Position numbers and translations under genes: made by a program | Notes under the pieces: generated by a model | Told to the model about the DNA's origin: nothing | The model's database searches: none | What the model saw: only the letters and a program-made list of their open reading frames with translations | DNA from: Mumia sp. Pv4-285 | GTDB taxonomy: Bacteria; Actinomycetota; Actinomycetes; Propionibacteriales; Nocardioidaceae | DNA length: 64,000 nt | Direction of reading: 5' to 3' | NCBI RefSeq assembly: GCF_041320275.1 | Contig: NZ_CP162023.1 | Coordinates: forward strand, 2,480,001-2,544,000 | In this document: positions 20,486 to 34,308 of the stretch, one piece after another | Layout: each line of letters starts with the position of its first letter | How positions within the stretch are numbered: the stretch's first letter is position 1

Positions 20486-21508
<1,023 letters not shown>

Positions 21509-21560
21509 TCACTCATCAGGGTTGTTTGATCGACTTTCACGATCGATACGACCCTATCGC

Positions 21561-21575
21561 GGTCGTCAGACGACC
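21561..21575 (-). terminator. Short hairpin between whiA and gapA
   Basis: GGTCGTCAGACGACC is a perfect 6-bp stem with a 3-nt loop, 25 bp past the whiA stop. It could attenuate read-through from the uvrC-whiA genes into gapA, or be an operator for gapA. The sequence does not decide between these. Confidence 0.35.
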
Positions 21576-21600
21576 ACGCACAGGGCGTCAGCGCCTGAGA

Positions 21601-22587
21601 TCAGGCCTCGTCGGCCAGCATCTCGTCGGTGAGGCTGGCCTCGGTGTCGGGGATCCCGAGCTCGGCAGCACGCTTGTCGGCCATGGCCAGCAGCCGCCGG
21701 ATCCGACCTGCGATCGCATCCTTCGTGAGCGCGGGGTCGTGGAGCTGACCCAGCTCCTCCAGGCTCGCCTGCTTGTGCTCGACGCGCAACCGACCTGCCG
21801 TCTTCAGGTGGTCGGGGATGTCGTCCGCGAGGATCTCGAGCGCCCGCTGCACACGCGCTCCGGCGGCGACCGCCGCACGGGCGGACCGGCGCAGGTTGGC
21901 GTCGTCGAAGTTGGCGAGGCGGTTGGCGGTCGCCCGCACCTCGCGGCGCATCCGCCGCTCCTCCCACGCCAGCAGCGACTCGTGAGCGCCGAGACGCGTC
22001 AGCAGCGCCCCGATGGCCTCGCCGTCGCGGATCACGACACGGTCGACCCCGCGGACCTCGCGCGCCTTGCCCTGGATCCCGAGGCGGCGGGCGGCACCGA
22101 CCAGCGCGAGCGCGGCCTCTGGGCCGGGGCAGGTCACCTCGAGCGCGGACGAACGACCGGGCTCGGTCAACGAGCCGCGGGCGAGGAACGCGCCGCGCCA
22201 CGCAGCCACGGCGTCACAGGTGGCCCCGGACACCACCTGGGGCGGCAGACCGCGGATCGGACGGTTCGCCCCGTCGACGAGGCCCGTCTGGCGGGCGAGT
22301 GCGGCGCCGTCACGGGCGACCCGGACGACCCACCGGGTGCCCTTGCGGATCCCGGTGCCCTGGAGGACCTGGACCTCGCTCGCGTGCCCGTAGACGTCGG
22401 CGATGTCGTTGCGCAGCCGGCGGGCGGCGGCACCCGTGTCGACCTCCGCCTCGACGACGATCGCACCGCTGACGAGGTGCAGTCCGCCGCCGAACCTCAG
22501 CAACGACGAGACCTCCGCCTTGCGGCAGCACGCCTTCGTGACCGACGTGCTGGACAGCTCGGACTTCACCTGTGCGGTCATCGCCAT
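21601..22587 (-). CDS. whiA: DNA-binding protein WhiA
   Basis: A 328-residue homolog of WhiA, the sporulation/division regulator of actinomycetes that is conserved in Gram-positives. The N-terminal half ([22 protein letters not shown]) is the LAGLIDADG-like fold and the C-terminal third ([21 protein letters not shown]) the helix-turn-helix. The ATG at 22587 has GGAG 7 nt upstream and gives the family length. The frame continues further upstream without family similarity, so that part was excluded. It sits in the conserved rapZ-yvcK-whiA order. Confidence 0.95.
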   Translation of the reverse strand: MAMTAQVKSELSSTSVTKACCRKAEVSSLLRFGGGLHLVSGAIVVEAEVDTGAAARRLRNDIADVYGHASEVQVLQGTGIRKGTRWVVRVARDGAALARQTGLVDGANRPIRGLPPQVVSGATCDAVAAWRGAFLARGSLTEPGRSSALEVTCPGPEAALALVGAARRLGIQGKAREVRGVDRVVIRDGEAIGALLTRLGAHESLLAWEERRMRREVRATANRLANFDDANLRRSARAAVAAGARVQRALEILADDIPDHLKTAGRLRVEHKQASLEELGQLHDPALTKDAIAGRIRRLLAMADKRAAELGIPDTEASLTDEMLADEA

Positions 22588-22729
22588 ACGCGTACTCCTC
22601 TGATTGTCCTCGTCGGCCCCTGACGTGGATCCTCCTGCGCAACTGTACGCGGGAGGTGGTCCGGGCGTGGCCCCCTGGAGGTGCTCTTGCACGACGATCT
22701 CGTGGTGCGTGCGGCCGGCTCCGGCCAGG

Positions 22730-23707
22730 TCAGGCCGGCGGCCGCATGATGCGTTCGTACGCGGCGGCGAGGCGCAGCGGATCGTGCTGCGCGGAGCCCC
22801 CACCGCGTGCGACCTCGTCGAGCACGAGCTCGGCGCCGAGGTCCTTCGCGGCGGCACTCAGCTTCGTGGCGTCGTCGACCGCGTCACGGTCGGCCAGGAC
22901 GACGTCGACGTGCAGGTCGGGCGCGTGCGCGCCGATGACCTCGAGGTGGCGCTCGGGAGAGAAGCCTTCTGTCTCGCCGGTCTGCGCCTCGAGGTTGAGG
23001 ACCAGCATCCGGCGCGCGCTGGTCTCGTGCAGCGCGCGCGACAGGTCAGGGACGAGCAGGTTCGGGATGACGCTGGTGAACCAGGACCCTGGTCCGACGA
23101 CGACCCAGTCGGCGTCGCGGACGGCTTGCAGCGCCGGGAGCGAGGCCGGCGGATCGGTCGGGTCGAGCCGGACGCTCATCACGTCGCCCGCCGTGGTCGC
23201 GACCTCGGCCTGTCCGCGGACCACGTCGACGCTGCCGTCGGTCTGACGCACCGTGGCCTCGATGTCCAGCGGGATCGAGCTCATCGGGAGCACACGCCCG
23301 CGCGCGCCGAGGAGCCGGCCGATCCAGTCGAGCCCGTCGACGTGGTCTCCCAGCAGCTCCCACAGGCTGACGATGAGCAGGTTGCCGACCGCGTGCCCGC
23401 CGAGCTCTCCGGTGCTGTCGAAACGGTGCTGGAGCACCTGCGCCCAGGTGCGACCCCACTCGTCGTCGCCGCAGAGCGCCGCGAGCGCCTGTCTGAGGTC
23501 ACCGGGCGGGAGGACCCCGAGCTCGTCACGGAGCCGGCCGGAGCTGCCCCCGTTGTCGGCGACCGTCACGATGGCGGTGATCTCGCCGGGGAGGTAGCGG
23601 AGTGCGGACAGGCTCGCGGCGAGCCCGTGGCCGCCGCCCATCGCGACCACCTTGCGCTGCGCGGTCGCGGAGACGGCCGGCACCACGCGGCGCCCGGGGG
23701 TGCTCAC
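22730..23707 (-). CDS. yvcK: YvcK-family protein (gluconeogenesis factor, CofD-like fold)
   Basis: A 325-residue UPF0052/YvcK protein, known in other Gram-positives to bind UDP-sugars and be needed on gluconeogenic carbon sources and for envelope growth. Motifs are [17 protein letters not shown] (Rossmann-like glycine loop), [18 protein letters not shown] and [16 protein letters not shown]. It overlaps the end of rapZ by 4 bp and is followed by whiA, a conserved trio. A soluble cytosolic protein with no membrane segment. Confidence 0.92.
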   Translation of the reverse strand: MSTPGRRVVPAVSATAQRKVVAMGGGHGLAASLSALRYLPGEITAIVTVADNGGSSGRLRDELGVLPPGDLRQALAALCGDDEWGRTWAQVLQHRFDSTGELGGHAVGNLLIVSLWELLGDHVDGLDWIGRLLGARGRVLPMSSIPLDIEATVRQTDGSVDVVRGQAEVATTAGDVMSVRLDPTDPPASLPALQAVRDADWVVVGPGSWFTSVIPNLLVPDLSRALHETSARRMLVLNLEAQTGETEGFSPERHLEVIGAHAPDLHVDVVLADRDAVDDATKLSAAAKDLGAELVLDEVARGGGSAQHDPLRLAAAYERIMRPPA

Positions 23708-24588
23708 TCCCGCCCCAGGTCTCGGTGGACGACGAGGGTCCGGACGTCGTGCGCCCGCAGCCGCTCGGCGAGGGCCTCCGCCATCGCGACGCTGCGGTGA
23801 CGGCCACCGGTGCAGCCGATCGCGAGCGACAGGAAACGCTTGTTCTCGCGGACGAACCCGTCGGTGAGGGTGGCGAGGAGCGACTCGTACTGGTCGAGGA
23901 ACGGGATCGCGTCGGGCTGGCCCAGGACGTACTTGCTGACCGGGGCGTCGAGCCCGCTCAACGGTCGCAGGGCGTCGACCCAGAAGGGGTTCGGGAGGAA
24001 CCGCATGTCGGCCACCATGTCGGCGTCCACGGGGATGCCGTACTTGAAGCCGAACGACACGATCGTGGCCCGCAGCGGGTGCTGCTCGGGGTCCTCGAAC
24101 GCCGACGACACGCGCGCCGACAGCTGATGGACGTTGAGGCGGGTGGTGTCGATCACGAGGTCCGCCCGTGACCGCAGGTCGCGCAGCAGCTCGCGCTCCA
24201 CACGGAAGCCGTCCACGAGCCGCCCCTCCGTCCGGAGCGGGTGCGGGCGGCGCGCTGCCTCCTGACGGCGTACGAGGACCTCGTCGGCCGCCTCCACGTA
24301 GATCACGGTGGTGCGCAGACCCTGGCTGCGCAGGTCCTCCAACGCGCCGGCCAGCGCGGGGAAGAACTGGCGCGACCGGGCGTCGACGACCACGCCGATG
24401 CGGGTGGCGACGTGGTTCTGGCCGAACAGCGCGATGGTGTCGCCGAGCAGCTGTGGCGGCAGGTTGTCGACCACGAAGTAGCCGAGGTCCTCGAGGACCT
24501 TCGCCACCGTGCTCTTGCCGGCCCCTGTCATGCCGGTGACGAGGACGATCTCGTCCACGCCGGACGTGCTGGCTCCCGAGACTGTCAC
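23704..24588 (-). CDS. rapZ: RNase adapter / nucleotide-binding protein RapZ (YvcJ)
   Basis: A 294-residue P-loop protein. The N-terminal [27 protein letters not shown] is the RapZ/YvcJ Walker A signature. The C-terminal half ([21 protein letters not shown] and [15 protein letters not shown]) is the RapZ domain that senses amino-sugar metabolites in E. coli. In actinobacteria the RNA-adapter role is not established, so the name carries family meaning only. Overlaps uvrC upstream and yvcK downstream by 4 bp each. Confidence 0.93.
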   Translation of the reverse strand: MTVSGASTSGVDEIVLVTGMTGAGKSTVAKVLEDLGYFVVDNLPPQLLGDTIALFGQNHVATRIGVVVDARSRQFFPALAGALEDLRSQGLRTTVIYVEAADEVLVRRQEAARRPHPLRTEGRLVDGFRVERELLRDLRSRADLVIDTTRLNVHQLSARVSSAFEDPEQHPLRATIVSFGFKYGIPVDADMVADMRFLPNPFWVDALRPLSGLDAPVSKYVLGQPDAIPFLDQYESLLATLTDGFVRENKRFLSLAIGCTGGRHRSVAMAEALAERLRAHDVRTLVVHRDLGRE

Positions 24589-26597
24589 GGCCCCTCCTCG
24601 ATGATCTCGCCGGTCGTCATGTTGATCGCGGGCGCGGCCGGCGCGGCCCGCTCGGCGGTGAGCGCCTCGACGACGGCGGCGGCGGTGCGGGGGCCGAAGC
24701 CCGGCACCTCCGCGATCTCGTCGACGCTGGCCGCCCGCAGCTTCTTGAGCGAGCCGAATCGGCGCAGGAGCGCCCTGCGACGCACCTCGCCGAGACCTGG
24801 AACGTCGTCGAGGGCGCTCTCCACCATCGTCCGCGAACGGCGCCCGCGGTGGTGGGTGATGGCGAAACGGTGGGCCTCGTCACGCACCCGCTGGAGGAGG
24901 TAGAGGCCCTCGCTGCTCCGCGGGAGGATCACCGGGTCCTCCTCGCCGGGCAGCCACACCTCTTCGAGCCGCTTGGCGAGGCCGCACAGCGGGATGTCGT
25001 CGACGCCCAGCTCGCGCATCGCGGCGTGCGCGGCGGCGACCTGCGGCGGGCCTCCGTCCACGACGACCAGGCCGGGGGCGTACGCGAACTTGCGGGGCTT
25101 GCCGGTGTCGGGGTCCACGAGCTGCGGGCCGTCGCTCGGACGCCCCGCGGCACCGCTCTCGTCGTCGTCCGCACCGAGCTCGGGCGCGGCCAGCGCCGCG
25201 CGCTCGTCGAGGTATCGCCGGAAGCGCCGCGTGATCACCTCGTGCATGGAGGCGACGTCGTTCTGGCCCTCGACGCCGCGGACGACGAAGCGTCGGTACT
25301 CGGACTTGCGCGGCAGGCCGTCCTCGAACACCACCATCGACGCGACGACCTCGGTGCCCTGGAGGTTGGAGACGTCGTAGCACTCGATCCGCAGCGGCGC
25401 GGCCGGCAGCTCGAGCGCCGCCTGGAGCTCCTCGAGGGCGCGAGTGCGGGTGGTCAGGTCGCTGGCGCGCTTCGTCTTGTGCAGCACGAGCGACTGGGTG
25501 GCGTTGCGCTCGACCGTCTCCATCAGCGCGCGCTTGTCGCCCCGCTGCGGGACCCGGACCGCGACGCGGCTCCCCCGCTGCTGGCTGAGCCATGCGGCGA
25601 CGGCCTCGACGTCGTCGGGGAGGGCGGGGACGAGCACCTCCCGCGGAATCGCATCGGCGTGCTCACCGTCGTACAGCTTCATCATGGCCCGCTCGACCAT
25701 CTCGCCCGGCCCGGCGTCGTCGGTCTTGTCGGCGACCCAGCCCCGCTGGCCGCGGATCCGGCCGCCGCGGACGGAGAAGATCTGGATGCCGACCTCCAGC
25801 GGATCGTCGGCCAGCCCGATGACGTCGGCGTCGGTGGCGTCGCCGAGGACCACGGCGTTCTTGTCGAGGGCCTTGCGCAGCGCGTCGATGTCGTCGCGCA
25901 GGCGTGCCGCCCGCTCGTACTCCTGCTCCCCCGCCGCGGCCTTCATGTCGCGCTCCAGCCGCTTGATGTAGGTGGTGGTGTTGCCGGCCAGGAACGAGCA
26001 GAAGTCGTCGACGATCTCGCGGTGCTCCTCCGGGGTGACGCGTCCGACGCACGGGGCCGCGCACTTGCCGATGTAGCCGAGGAGGCACGGCCGACCGATC
26101 TGCGCGGAGCGCTTGAAGACGCCGTTGGTGCACGAGCGCATCGGGAACACCCGGAGCAGGAGGTCGACGGTCTCGCGGATCGCCCACGCGTGGCTGTAGG
26201 GACCGAAGTAGCGGACGCCCTTGCGCTTCGCGCCGCGCCCGACCGTGACCCGCGGGAACTCCTCGTTGAGCGTCACCGCCAGCCACGGGTAGGACTTGTC
26301 GTCGCGGTACTTGACGTTGAAGCGCGGGTCGTACTCCTTGATCCACGTGTACTCGAGCTGGAGGGCCTCGACCTCGTTGGACACCACCGTCCACTCGACG
26401 CTGGCGGCCGTCGTCACCATCTGCTGGGTGCGGGGGTGGAGACCTGCGATGTCCTGGAAGTAGGAGGACAGGCGCGGGCGCAGCGACTTGGCCTTGCCGA
26501 CGTAGATCACCTGGCGGTGCTCGTCACGGAAGCGGTAGACACCGGGCGCGTCTGGGATGGACCCCGGGGCGGGCCGGTACGTCGCTGGATCTGCCAC
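24585..26597 (-). CDS. uvrC: Excinuclease ABC subunit C
   Basis: A 670-residue endonuclease subunit that makes both incisions in nucleotide excision repair. In order: GIY-YIG domain ([21 protein letters not shown]), Cys cluster ([15 protein letters not shown] near residue 170), UVR domain ([20 protein letters not shown]), RNase-H-like nuclease ([27 protein letters not shown]) and C-terminal HhH motifs ([33 protein letters not shown]). The GTG at 26597 follows a TAGGGT box by 6 nt, so the transcript is probably leaderless. It heads the uvrC-rapZ-yvcK-whiA operon. Confidence 0.97.
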   Translation of the reverse strand: MADPATYRPAPGSIPDAPGVYRFRDEHRQVIYVGKAKSLRPRLSSYFQDIAGLHPRTQQMVTTAASVEWTVVSNEVEALQLEYTWIKEYDPRFNVKYRDDKSYPWLAVTLNEEFPRVTVGRGAKRKGVRYFGPYSHAWAIRETVDLLLRVFPMRSCTNGVFKRSAQIGRPCLLGYIGKCAAPCVGRVTPEEHREIVDDFCSFLAGNTTTYIKRLERDMKAAAGEQEYERAARLRDDIDALRKALDKNAVVLGDATDADVIGLADDPLEVGIQIFSVRGGRIRGQRGWVADKTDDAGPGEMVERAMMKLYDGEHADAIPREVLVPALPDDVEAVAAWLSQQRGSRVAVRVPQRGDKRALMETVERNATQSLVLHKTKRASDLTTRTRALEELQAALELPAAPLRIECYDVSNLQGTEVVASMVVFEDGLPRKSEYRRFVVRGVEGQNDVASMHEVITRRFRRYLDERAALAAPELGADDDESGAAGRPSDGPQLVDPDTGKPRKFAYAPGLVVVDGGPPQVAAAHAAMRELGVDDIPLCGLAKRLEEVWLPGEEDPVILPRSSEGLYLLQRVRDEAHRFAITHHRGRRSRTMVESALDDVPGLGEVRRRALLRRFGSLKKLRAASVDEIAEVPGFGPRTAAAVVEALTAERAAPAAPAINMTTGEIIEEGP

Positions 26598-26603
26598 ACG
26601 CCC

Positions 26604-26609
26604 ACCCTA
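26604..26609 (-). promoter_or_regulatory. -10 box TAGGGT, leaderless start of uvrC
   Basis: On the minus strand TAGGGT is followed by 6 nt and then the uvrC GTG start. No ribosome site is present. It would drive the uvrC-rapZ-yvcK-whiA operon. No LexA box is visible nearby. Confidence 0.5.
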
Positions 26610-26639
26610 CGAGGGCACCCCGACAGGCGGCGGAGCGTG

Positions 26640-27140
26640 TCAGACCAGGAAGATCGTGTCGCCGTCGACACGCACCTCGCGCGCCTTCAGCGACTGCTCG
26701 GCGGGACCCTGGACGACCGAGCCGTCCTTGGCCGAGAACTCGCTCCCGTGGCACGGGCAGATCATCACGTCGTCCTCGATCATGCTCACCGCGCAGCCCT
26801 GGTGGGTGCACACCGACGAGAAGCCCTCGAACGTGCCCTCGGTCGGCTGCGTCACGATGACCTTCTCGGACTCGAAGTAGTGACCGCTGCCGACGGGGAC
26901 GTCGCTCGTCGGTCCGAGCTCCGTGCCGGTCGGGGCTGCGCCACCCTCGGTCGTGGGGTCGCCCTCGGGGGCCGTCGTCTCGCTCGCGGGCGGCGCGCTC
27001 GTGTCGCTGCTCGACGGCTCGTCGTCGGACCCGCAGGCTGCGAGGAGGCCGCCGGCGACGACCGTCCCGCCGACGGCGCCGGCTCCCTGGATGAGGGTGC
27101 GACGCTTCATCGGGCTGACGGTGCTTCGGATGTCGGTCAT
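26640..27140 (-). CDS. Rieske [2Fe-2S] protein, Tat-exported lipoprotein
   Basis: A 166-residue exported iron-sulfur protein. The N-terminus has a twin-arginine signal (MKRRTLIQGAG) and a lipobox (LLAAC, Cys about 36), then a Ser/Thr/Glu-rich linker and a C-terminal Rieske domain with the cluster motifs CTHQGC and CPCHGSEF, which supply two Cys and two His. It resembles stand-alone actinobacterial Rieske proteins rather than the QcrA subunit of the bc1 complex, which has transmembrane helices. The ATG at 27140 follows GAGGCGAGG. The partner is unknown. Confidence 0.85.
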   Translation of the reverse strand: MTDIRSTVSPMKRRTLIQGAGAVGGTVVAGGLLAACGSDDEPSSSDTSAPPASETTAPEGDPTTEGGAAPTGTELGPTSDVPVGSGHYFESEKVIVTQPTEGTFEGFSSVCTHQGCAVSMIEDDVMICPCHGSEFSAKDGSVVQGPAEQSLKAREVRVDGDTIFLV

Positions 27141-27226
27141 GCCTCGCCTCTCGTTGGTGGTGCAGTCGGTGGAACGTTCAACGATCCCCACAGCCGAGAG
27201 GTGCCCGCAACTTCACGGGCGCGGGC

Positions 27227-30334
<3,108 letters not shown>

Positions 30335-30472
30335 GTGATCAGCCTTCCTGGGGGTCTCGCCGGTCGAAGGAGGGGGCCGCTGCTCGCGGCCAGGGCAGGA
30401 CTCGACCCACCTCCTCAATCGTACTGTCGGGGTCCGACAAGTCCGATCCGGCGAATCTGACAGGGTGGCCCC

Positions 30473-31171
30473 ATGGCGACGCCGAACGACGTGATCGACC
30501 TTGTGGACTCCCGTACGAGCGAGCTGCTGCTGGTGCTCGACTCCCTGGCAGACGCGGACATGCGCGCCCCGAGCCTGCTGCCCGGTTGGACGCGCGGCCA
30601 CGTGGTCACGCACCTCGCCCGCAACGCCGACGCGCTCGACAACCTGTTCCGGTGGGCCGAGACCGGGGAGGAGACGCCGGCGTACGTCTCCCGCGAGGCG
30701 CGCGACGCCGACATCGAGGCAGGTGCGCACCGCAGCGCCGACGCGCTGCTCGACGACCTCACGGCAGCGTCCTTGCGTTGGATCGTCACCGCACGCCGAC
30801 TCCCGGAGCTCGCCTGGGACCGCGTCGTCCTCCACCGGCCCGGCCGGGAGATCCCGGGGTCGTGGATCCCGATGCTGCGCGCCGGGGAGGTCATCCTCCA
30901 CCACTACGACCTCGACCTCGGGTACGAGCCGGACCAGTGGCCGGGCGGCTGGGTCTCCCTCGCCCTGCACGACGCTGCCCGTGAGCTGACCGACCGGGCC
31001 GGCGAGCCGCTGGCACTGCGGGCGATCGACTCCGGGTTCGGCGTCGGCGACGGCGGAGGGCGTACCGTCTCGGGCACACAGGCGGACCTGCTCGCCTGGG
31101 TCACCCGAGGCCGGGTGGGCCCCAGCCTCACCACCGCGGGCGACCTGCCCGAGCTCGGACCGTGGCGCTGA
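30473..31171 (+). CDS. Maleylpyruvate isomerase-family (mycothiol-dependent, DinB-like) protein
   Basis: A 232-residue protein of the DinB/MDMPI fold. [22 protein letters not shown] carries the N-terminal metal-binding His typical of mycothiol-dependent maleylpyruvate isomerases, and [13 protein letters not shown] gives the second His pair with the acidic partner. A C-terminal domain follows ([16 protein letters not shown]). Family members isomerise maleylpyruvate or modify thiols using mycothiol, but no gentisate pathway genes are adjacent, so the substrate is open. Divergent from uvrA; a CAGGGT box 6 nt before ATG may mean a leaderless start. It precedes an MBL-fold hydrolase by 30 bp. Confidence 0.75.
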   Translation: MATPNDVIDLVDSRTSELLLVLDSLADADMRAPSLLPGWTRGHVVTHLARNADALDNLFRWAETGEETPAYVSREARDADIEAGAHRSADALLDDLTAASLRWIVTARRLPELAWDRVVLHRPGREIPGSWIPMLRAGEVILHHYDLDLGYEPDQWPGGWVSLALHDAARELTDRAGEPLALRAIDSGFGVGDGGGRTVSGTQADLLAWVTRGRVGPSLTTAGDLPELGPWR

Positions 31172-31201
31172 GCCAGCGTCGTACCCACAGGAGGAAGAAC
31201 G

Positions 31202-31855
31202 ATGTCGTACACCGGCAAGGTCAACGTCGGCGGGACACCGGACGTCCATGAGCTCGCCGACCTCATCATCACCAAGGTCGCCGTCGGACCGATGAGCAAC
31301 AACGCGTACGTCCTGCGCTGCCGTCACACCGACGAGCAGGTGCTGGTCGACGCCGCCAACGACGCGGGCACGCTGATCGACGTGATCGGCGACGCGGGGC
31401 TCGCCGCCGTCGTCACCACGCACGGCCACGGCGACCACTGGCAGGCCCTGGCGGCGGTCGTCGAGGCGACGGGCGCCCGCAGCCTCGCCGGCGCCGACGA
31501 CGCCGAGGCGATCGGCGCCCCCGTCGACGCGGTGCTGACGGCGGGCGACGAGGTCGCCGTCGGACGGTCACGGCTCGAGGTCATCCACCTCGTCGGGCAC
31601 ACGCCAGGGTCGATCGCTCTCCTGTACGACGACCCCGACGGCATGCCGCACCTCTTCACGGGCGACTCGCTCTTCCCAGGCGGTGTGGGCAAGACGTGGT
31701 CGCACGACGACTTCGTCAGCCTCATCGACGACGTGGAGCGCAAGGTGTTCGACCGGCTGCCCGACGAGACGTGGTTCTACCCGGGTCACGGCGACGACTC
31801 CACGCTCGGGGCGGAGCGCCCGCACCTTGCGGAGTGGCGGGAGCGCGGCTGGTAG
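31202..31855 (+). CDS. MBL-fold metallo-hydrolase (glyoxalase II-like)
   Basis: A 217-residue metallo-beta-lactamase-fold hydrolase. Zinc ligands are in THGHGDHW (about residue 78), the His in [17 protein letters not shown] and [11 protein letters not shown]. The layout matches glyoxalase II-like thioester hydrolases. Pairing with a mycothiol-type isomerase upstream suggests a mycothiol-conjugate substrate, which is inference. GGAGGAAG precedes the ATG. Confidence 0.82.
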   Translation: MSYTGKVNVGGTPDVHELADLIITKVAVGPMSNNAYVLRCRHTDEQVLVDAANDAGTLIDVIGDAGLAAVVTTHGHGDHWQALAAVVEATGARSLAGADDAEAIGAPVDAVLTAGDEVAVGRSRLEVIHLVGHTPGSIALLYDDPDGMPHLFTGDSLFPGGVGKTWSHDDFVSLIDDVERKVFDRLPDETWFYPGHGDDSTLGAERPHLAEWRERGW

Positions 31856-31867
31856 GCGCCCCGTCGC

Positions 31868-31914
31868 TTGACAGGCCCACTGACCGTGGCGAGGGTTGGT
31901 TGCGGTCCGCAACC
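31868..31914 (+). promoter_or_regulatory. TTGACA -35 element and 17-bp palindrome upstream of secreted protein gene
   Basis: A consensus TTGACA lies at 31868-31873. A weak -10 would sit near 31891. Immediately downstream is the 17-bp perfect palindrome GGTTGCGGTCCGCAACC (31898-31914), 25 bp before the GTG start. Its position at the expected transcription start suggests an operator; the regulator is not identified. Confidence 0.45.
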
Positions 31915-31939
31915 CCGACGACGTCAAGGAGACCCGCCC

Positions 31940-32422
31940 GTGCTTCGACGCACCGTGCTCGCACTCATCACCGCGCTCGCTGTCGTGCTGGCGACACCGA
32001 CGCTCCTGTCCGCTCCGGCCGACGCCGCCGGCAAGAGGACGCAGACCTACTCGGGGTCCGGCCTGCGCGCGAGCCTCACGGTCGACTTCAAGCCCGGCTT
32101 CGAGTGGACCCTGCGCGGCTGGGTCAAGGACGTCTGCGACTCCAAGGGCCGCGGAGACGGCCGGGGTGTGTACATGGAAAACCCGGACGCCCTCGTCAAG
32201 ACCAAGAAGAACGGCTGGAAGGTCGTCGGCGGCTGGTTCGGCCAGGGCAGCGACACCAACGGGTGCGGCAACGGCAAGGTCAAGATCAGCAAGCGCCGCA
32301 TGACGCAGACGGGCAAGACGATGAAGTTCGAGGCCCTGCGCATCAAGGTCTGCGCACGGAAGGGCAAGAACGATCCGGCGCCGCTCTGCTACGTCCGCGT
32401 CTGGTACAACCCCTACTACTGA
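31940..32422 (+). CDS. Secreted hypothetical protein with signal peptide
   Basis: A 160-residue exported protein not assigned to a family. A Sec signal peptide is clear: basic VLRRT, hydrophobic core LALITALAVVLATPTLL and an AXA-type cleavage site near ADAAG. The mature part is basic and has four Cys (DVCDSKG, TNGCGNG, IKVCARKG, APLCYVR), suggesting two disulfides, and ends in an aromatic YNPYY. The GTG at 31940 was chosen because AAGGAG lies 8 nt upstream and the signal peptide then starts correctly. It has a strong -35 and a palindromic operator-like site upstream. Confidence 0.65.
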   Translation: MLRRTVLALITALAVVLATPTLLSAPADAAGKRTQTYSGSGLRASLTVDFKPGFEWTLRGWVKDVCDSKGRGDGRGVYMENPDALVKTKKNGWKVVGGWFGQGSDTNGCGNGKVKISKRRMTQTGKTMKFEALRIKVCARKGKNDPAPLCYVRVWYNPYY

Positions 32423-32451
32423 GCGGCCGGCCGCACGCCTGACGTCGAGGC

Positions 32452-32904
32452 TCAGGCTGCGACAGCGACGCCGCGGTCGGAGAGAGCGGCCAGCTCGGCC
32501 GTGGTCATCCGCAGGGTCGGGTCGCGCTCCTCCCACACCTCGTCGAGGACGTGCTCCTCGAACGCCGGGGCAGCGGGTGCCGGCGCCGAGACGACAAGCG
32601 CCTCGCATGGCTCGAGATCAGCGACGGACTCAGCGGCCGCCTCGCGGTCGGCGCGCTTCTTGGCGTGGATGACCCACAGGGTCTGCCCGCCGATCACCAC
32701 CCAGATGAGGTTCGCCGCTGCCGACGGCCAGATCCCGTTGAAGGCCGCCACGCCACCCATCAAGCCGGCGCCGAGGAAGTTGGCGGACTGGTAGCGCGCC
32801 GAGGCTGCGTTCCAGCGTCCGCGGCTGACGAGAAGGTACGCGGCTGCGCCCGCGACAGCGCCGAACCACCCGAGGGCGGTGACGAAGTCGGCGACCGAGA
32901 ACAT
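32452..32904 (-). CDS. Small membrane protein, CBU_0592-like
   Basis: A 150-residue protein with about three hydrophobic segments in its first 90 residues (VTALGWFGAVAGAAAYLLVS, LGAGLMGGVAAFNGIWP, AANLIWVVIGGQTLWVI). The pattern LGWFGAVAGAAAYLLVSRGRW followed by PSAAANLIWVVIG matches the small CBU_0592-like membrane family, of unknown function. The C-terminal 60 residues are cytoplasmic, rich in Ala, Glu and Asp. The ATG at 32904 was chosen because the conserved domain starts there; upstream frame codons lack similarity. Divergent from the LysR gene, which may regulate it. Confidence 0.7.
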   Translation of the reverse strand: MFSVADFVTALGWFGAVAGAAAYLLVSRGRWNAASARYQSANFLGAGLMGGVAAFNGIWPSAAANLIWVVIGGQTLWVIHAKKRADREAAAESVADLEPCEALVVSAPAPAAPAFEEHVLDEVWEERDPTLRMTTAELAALSDRGVAVAA

Positions 32905-33028
32905 GTGCGGCTCCGAAGGGGTCGTACGTGGATGAGGGGAAGGTGTCTCCGTCCGGGCCTGGCCAGCGGCGGCGACATGTCCCAGTGTGCGCGGCGAACA
33001 CCTTAAGCACAATCGAGCCTTTCTTGAT

Positions 33029-33055
33029 CAGCCATTTAGCATTGCTGAATGGCTG
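33029..33055 (+). promoter_or_regulatory. Palindrome and -10 box over the lysR start
   Basis: CAGCCATT (33029-33036) and AATGGCTG (33048-33055) form an 8-bp inverted repeat with an 11-nt spacer, the layout of a LysR half-site pair. A TAGCAT box (33037-33042) lies 6 nt before the ATG, predicting a leaderless transcript. A regulator bound here would block its own transcription. Confidence 0.45.
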
Positions 33056-33957
33056 CCATCGATCCCCGCAGGCTCGCGTTCCTCCTCGCCGTCTACCGCA
33101 CGGGCGGCATCCTGGCCGCTGCGGATGAGTTGAAGGTCACACCGTCTGCCGTGTCGCAGCAGATCGCCCGCCTCGAGTCGGAGGAGGGCCTCGACGTCCT
33201 GGTGCGCGGGCCACGCGGGGTCACCCTCACCCCGGAGGGACGCGTGCTGGCGGAGGCGGCGGAGCGGATCGAGGCCGAGCTCGTCGAGGCCCGGAAGACG
33301 CTCGCGACGATGGGTGACGACGTGTCCGGGCGGGTCGCGCTCGGAGCGTTCCAGACGTCGATCCAGGCGATCGTCGGGCCGGCTCTCGGCTCGGTGCGCG
33401 AGGACTTCCCCGGGATCGAGGTCGCCGTCACCGAGCACGAGCCCGACGACGCGCTGCGCCTGCTGCGGGCCGGTGACCTCGACCTCGTCCTGCTCGAGCA
33501 GGACGAGGACGCCCCCGGCACGACGCCCCGCGGGACTCACGACGTCATCCTGCTCGACGAGCCGTGGCGCGTCGTCATCCCCACTGCGTTCCCGACCCCG
33601 ACCCAGGCCGCCGACCTCGCCGAGGCATCCTGGCTCGGAGCCGAGCGCCACACCGCGGCCGCGCGTGCGCTGGAGCGCCTCGCGGCCACGCTCGGGGGCA
33701 GACTGCGCACCGTCCACCAGGTCATGAGCTTCGAGGCGGCGTACGCCCTCGTGGCCGCCGGCGAGGGCGTGGCGCTCGTGCCGGCCCTGGCGCTGCAGCG
33801 AGGCGTACCGTCGGGCGTCGAAGTCGTGCCGCTCCCCGGCCTGGGGTCGCGCCGTGTGGTCGCGCGGCACCGGCAGAGCCGCCGCGAGCCCGGACCCGCG
33901 GTCTCGACGGTCCTCGACGCGCTCCTCGCCGCGGCCACGCAGGTCGACCTGCTCTGA
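33049..33957 (+). CDS. LysR-family transcriptional regulator
   Basis: A 302-residue regulator. The N-terminal winged helix (RLAFLLAVYRTGGILAAADE then VTPSAVSQQIARLESEEG) is a standard LysR HTH, and the remainder (residues about 90-300) is the periplasmic-binding-like effector domain. The effector is unknown. It is divergent from the small membrane protein gene and convergent with the SOS-box gene. No ribosome site is seen, and a TAGCAT box 6 nt before the ATG predicts a leaderless mRNA. Confidence 0.88.
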   Translation: MAAIDPRRLAFLLAVYRTGGILAAADELKVTPSAVSQQIARLESEEGLDVLVRGPRGVTLTPEGRVLAEAAERIEAELVEARKTLATMGDDVSGRVALGAFQTSIQAIVGPALGSVREDFPGIEVAVTEHEPDDALRLLRAGDLDLVLLEQDEDAPGTTPRGTHDVILLDEPWRVVIPTAFPTPTQAADLAEASWLGAERHTAAARALERLAATLGGRLRTVHQVMSFEAAYALVAAGEGVALVPALALQRGVPSGVEVVPLPGLGSRRVVARHRQSRREPGPAVSTVLDALLAAATQVDLL

Positions 33958-33972
33958 GCGCGGCGTACGCCT

Positions 33973-34287
33973 CTACTTCGACGCACTGTGGCCGCCGGCC
34001 GACCCTGTGGCCCGACCTGGACGGAAGAGCGGACGGTCGGGGTTCGCCGGACGCAGCTTCGCGGCAGACACCCACTGCTCGACCAGCGTCCCCTCCCCCG
34101 CCGTCCCGGGCACGAACGCGACCCGCGCGACCCAACCCTGCGACTCACGCCGCCACTCGATGACGAGTCCCGGATAGGCGTCGGTCTCGTACCGGCTCAG
34201 CTGGACCCACACGTGCCGGACGCCACTGCCCCCGCCTGTCGGAGCGACGGAGCGCTCGTCGTTGCCGTAGCGTCTGTTCGTGCCCAC
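33973..34287 (-). CDS. Small conserved protein with SOS (LexA) promoter
   Basis: A 104-residue basic protein (GTNRRYGNDERSV at the start; HVWVQLSRYETDAYPGLVIE and VEQWVSAAKLRPANPDRP later). No enzymatic motif is recognised. The GTNRRY start and the W-V-SA C-terminal segment remind me of small proteins encoded beside the imuB/dnaE2 SOS mutasome in other actinobacteria; this is memory-based and tentative. The GTG at 34287 lies 7 nt after a TATCCT box, and a perfect LexA site covers the -35 position. It ends convergently 15 bp from lysR. Confidence 0.65.
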   Translation of the reverse strand: MGTNRRYGNDERSVAPTGGGSGVRHVWVQLSRYETDAYPGLVIEWRRESQGWVARVAFVPGTAGEGTLVEQWVSAAKLRPANPDRPLFRPGRATGSAGGHSASK

Positions 34288-34308
34288 GCGGGCAAGGATA
34301 CGCCCGAG

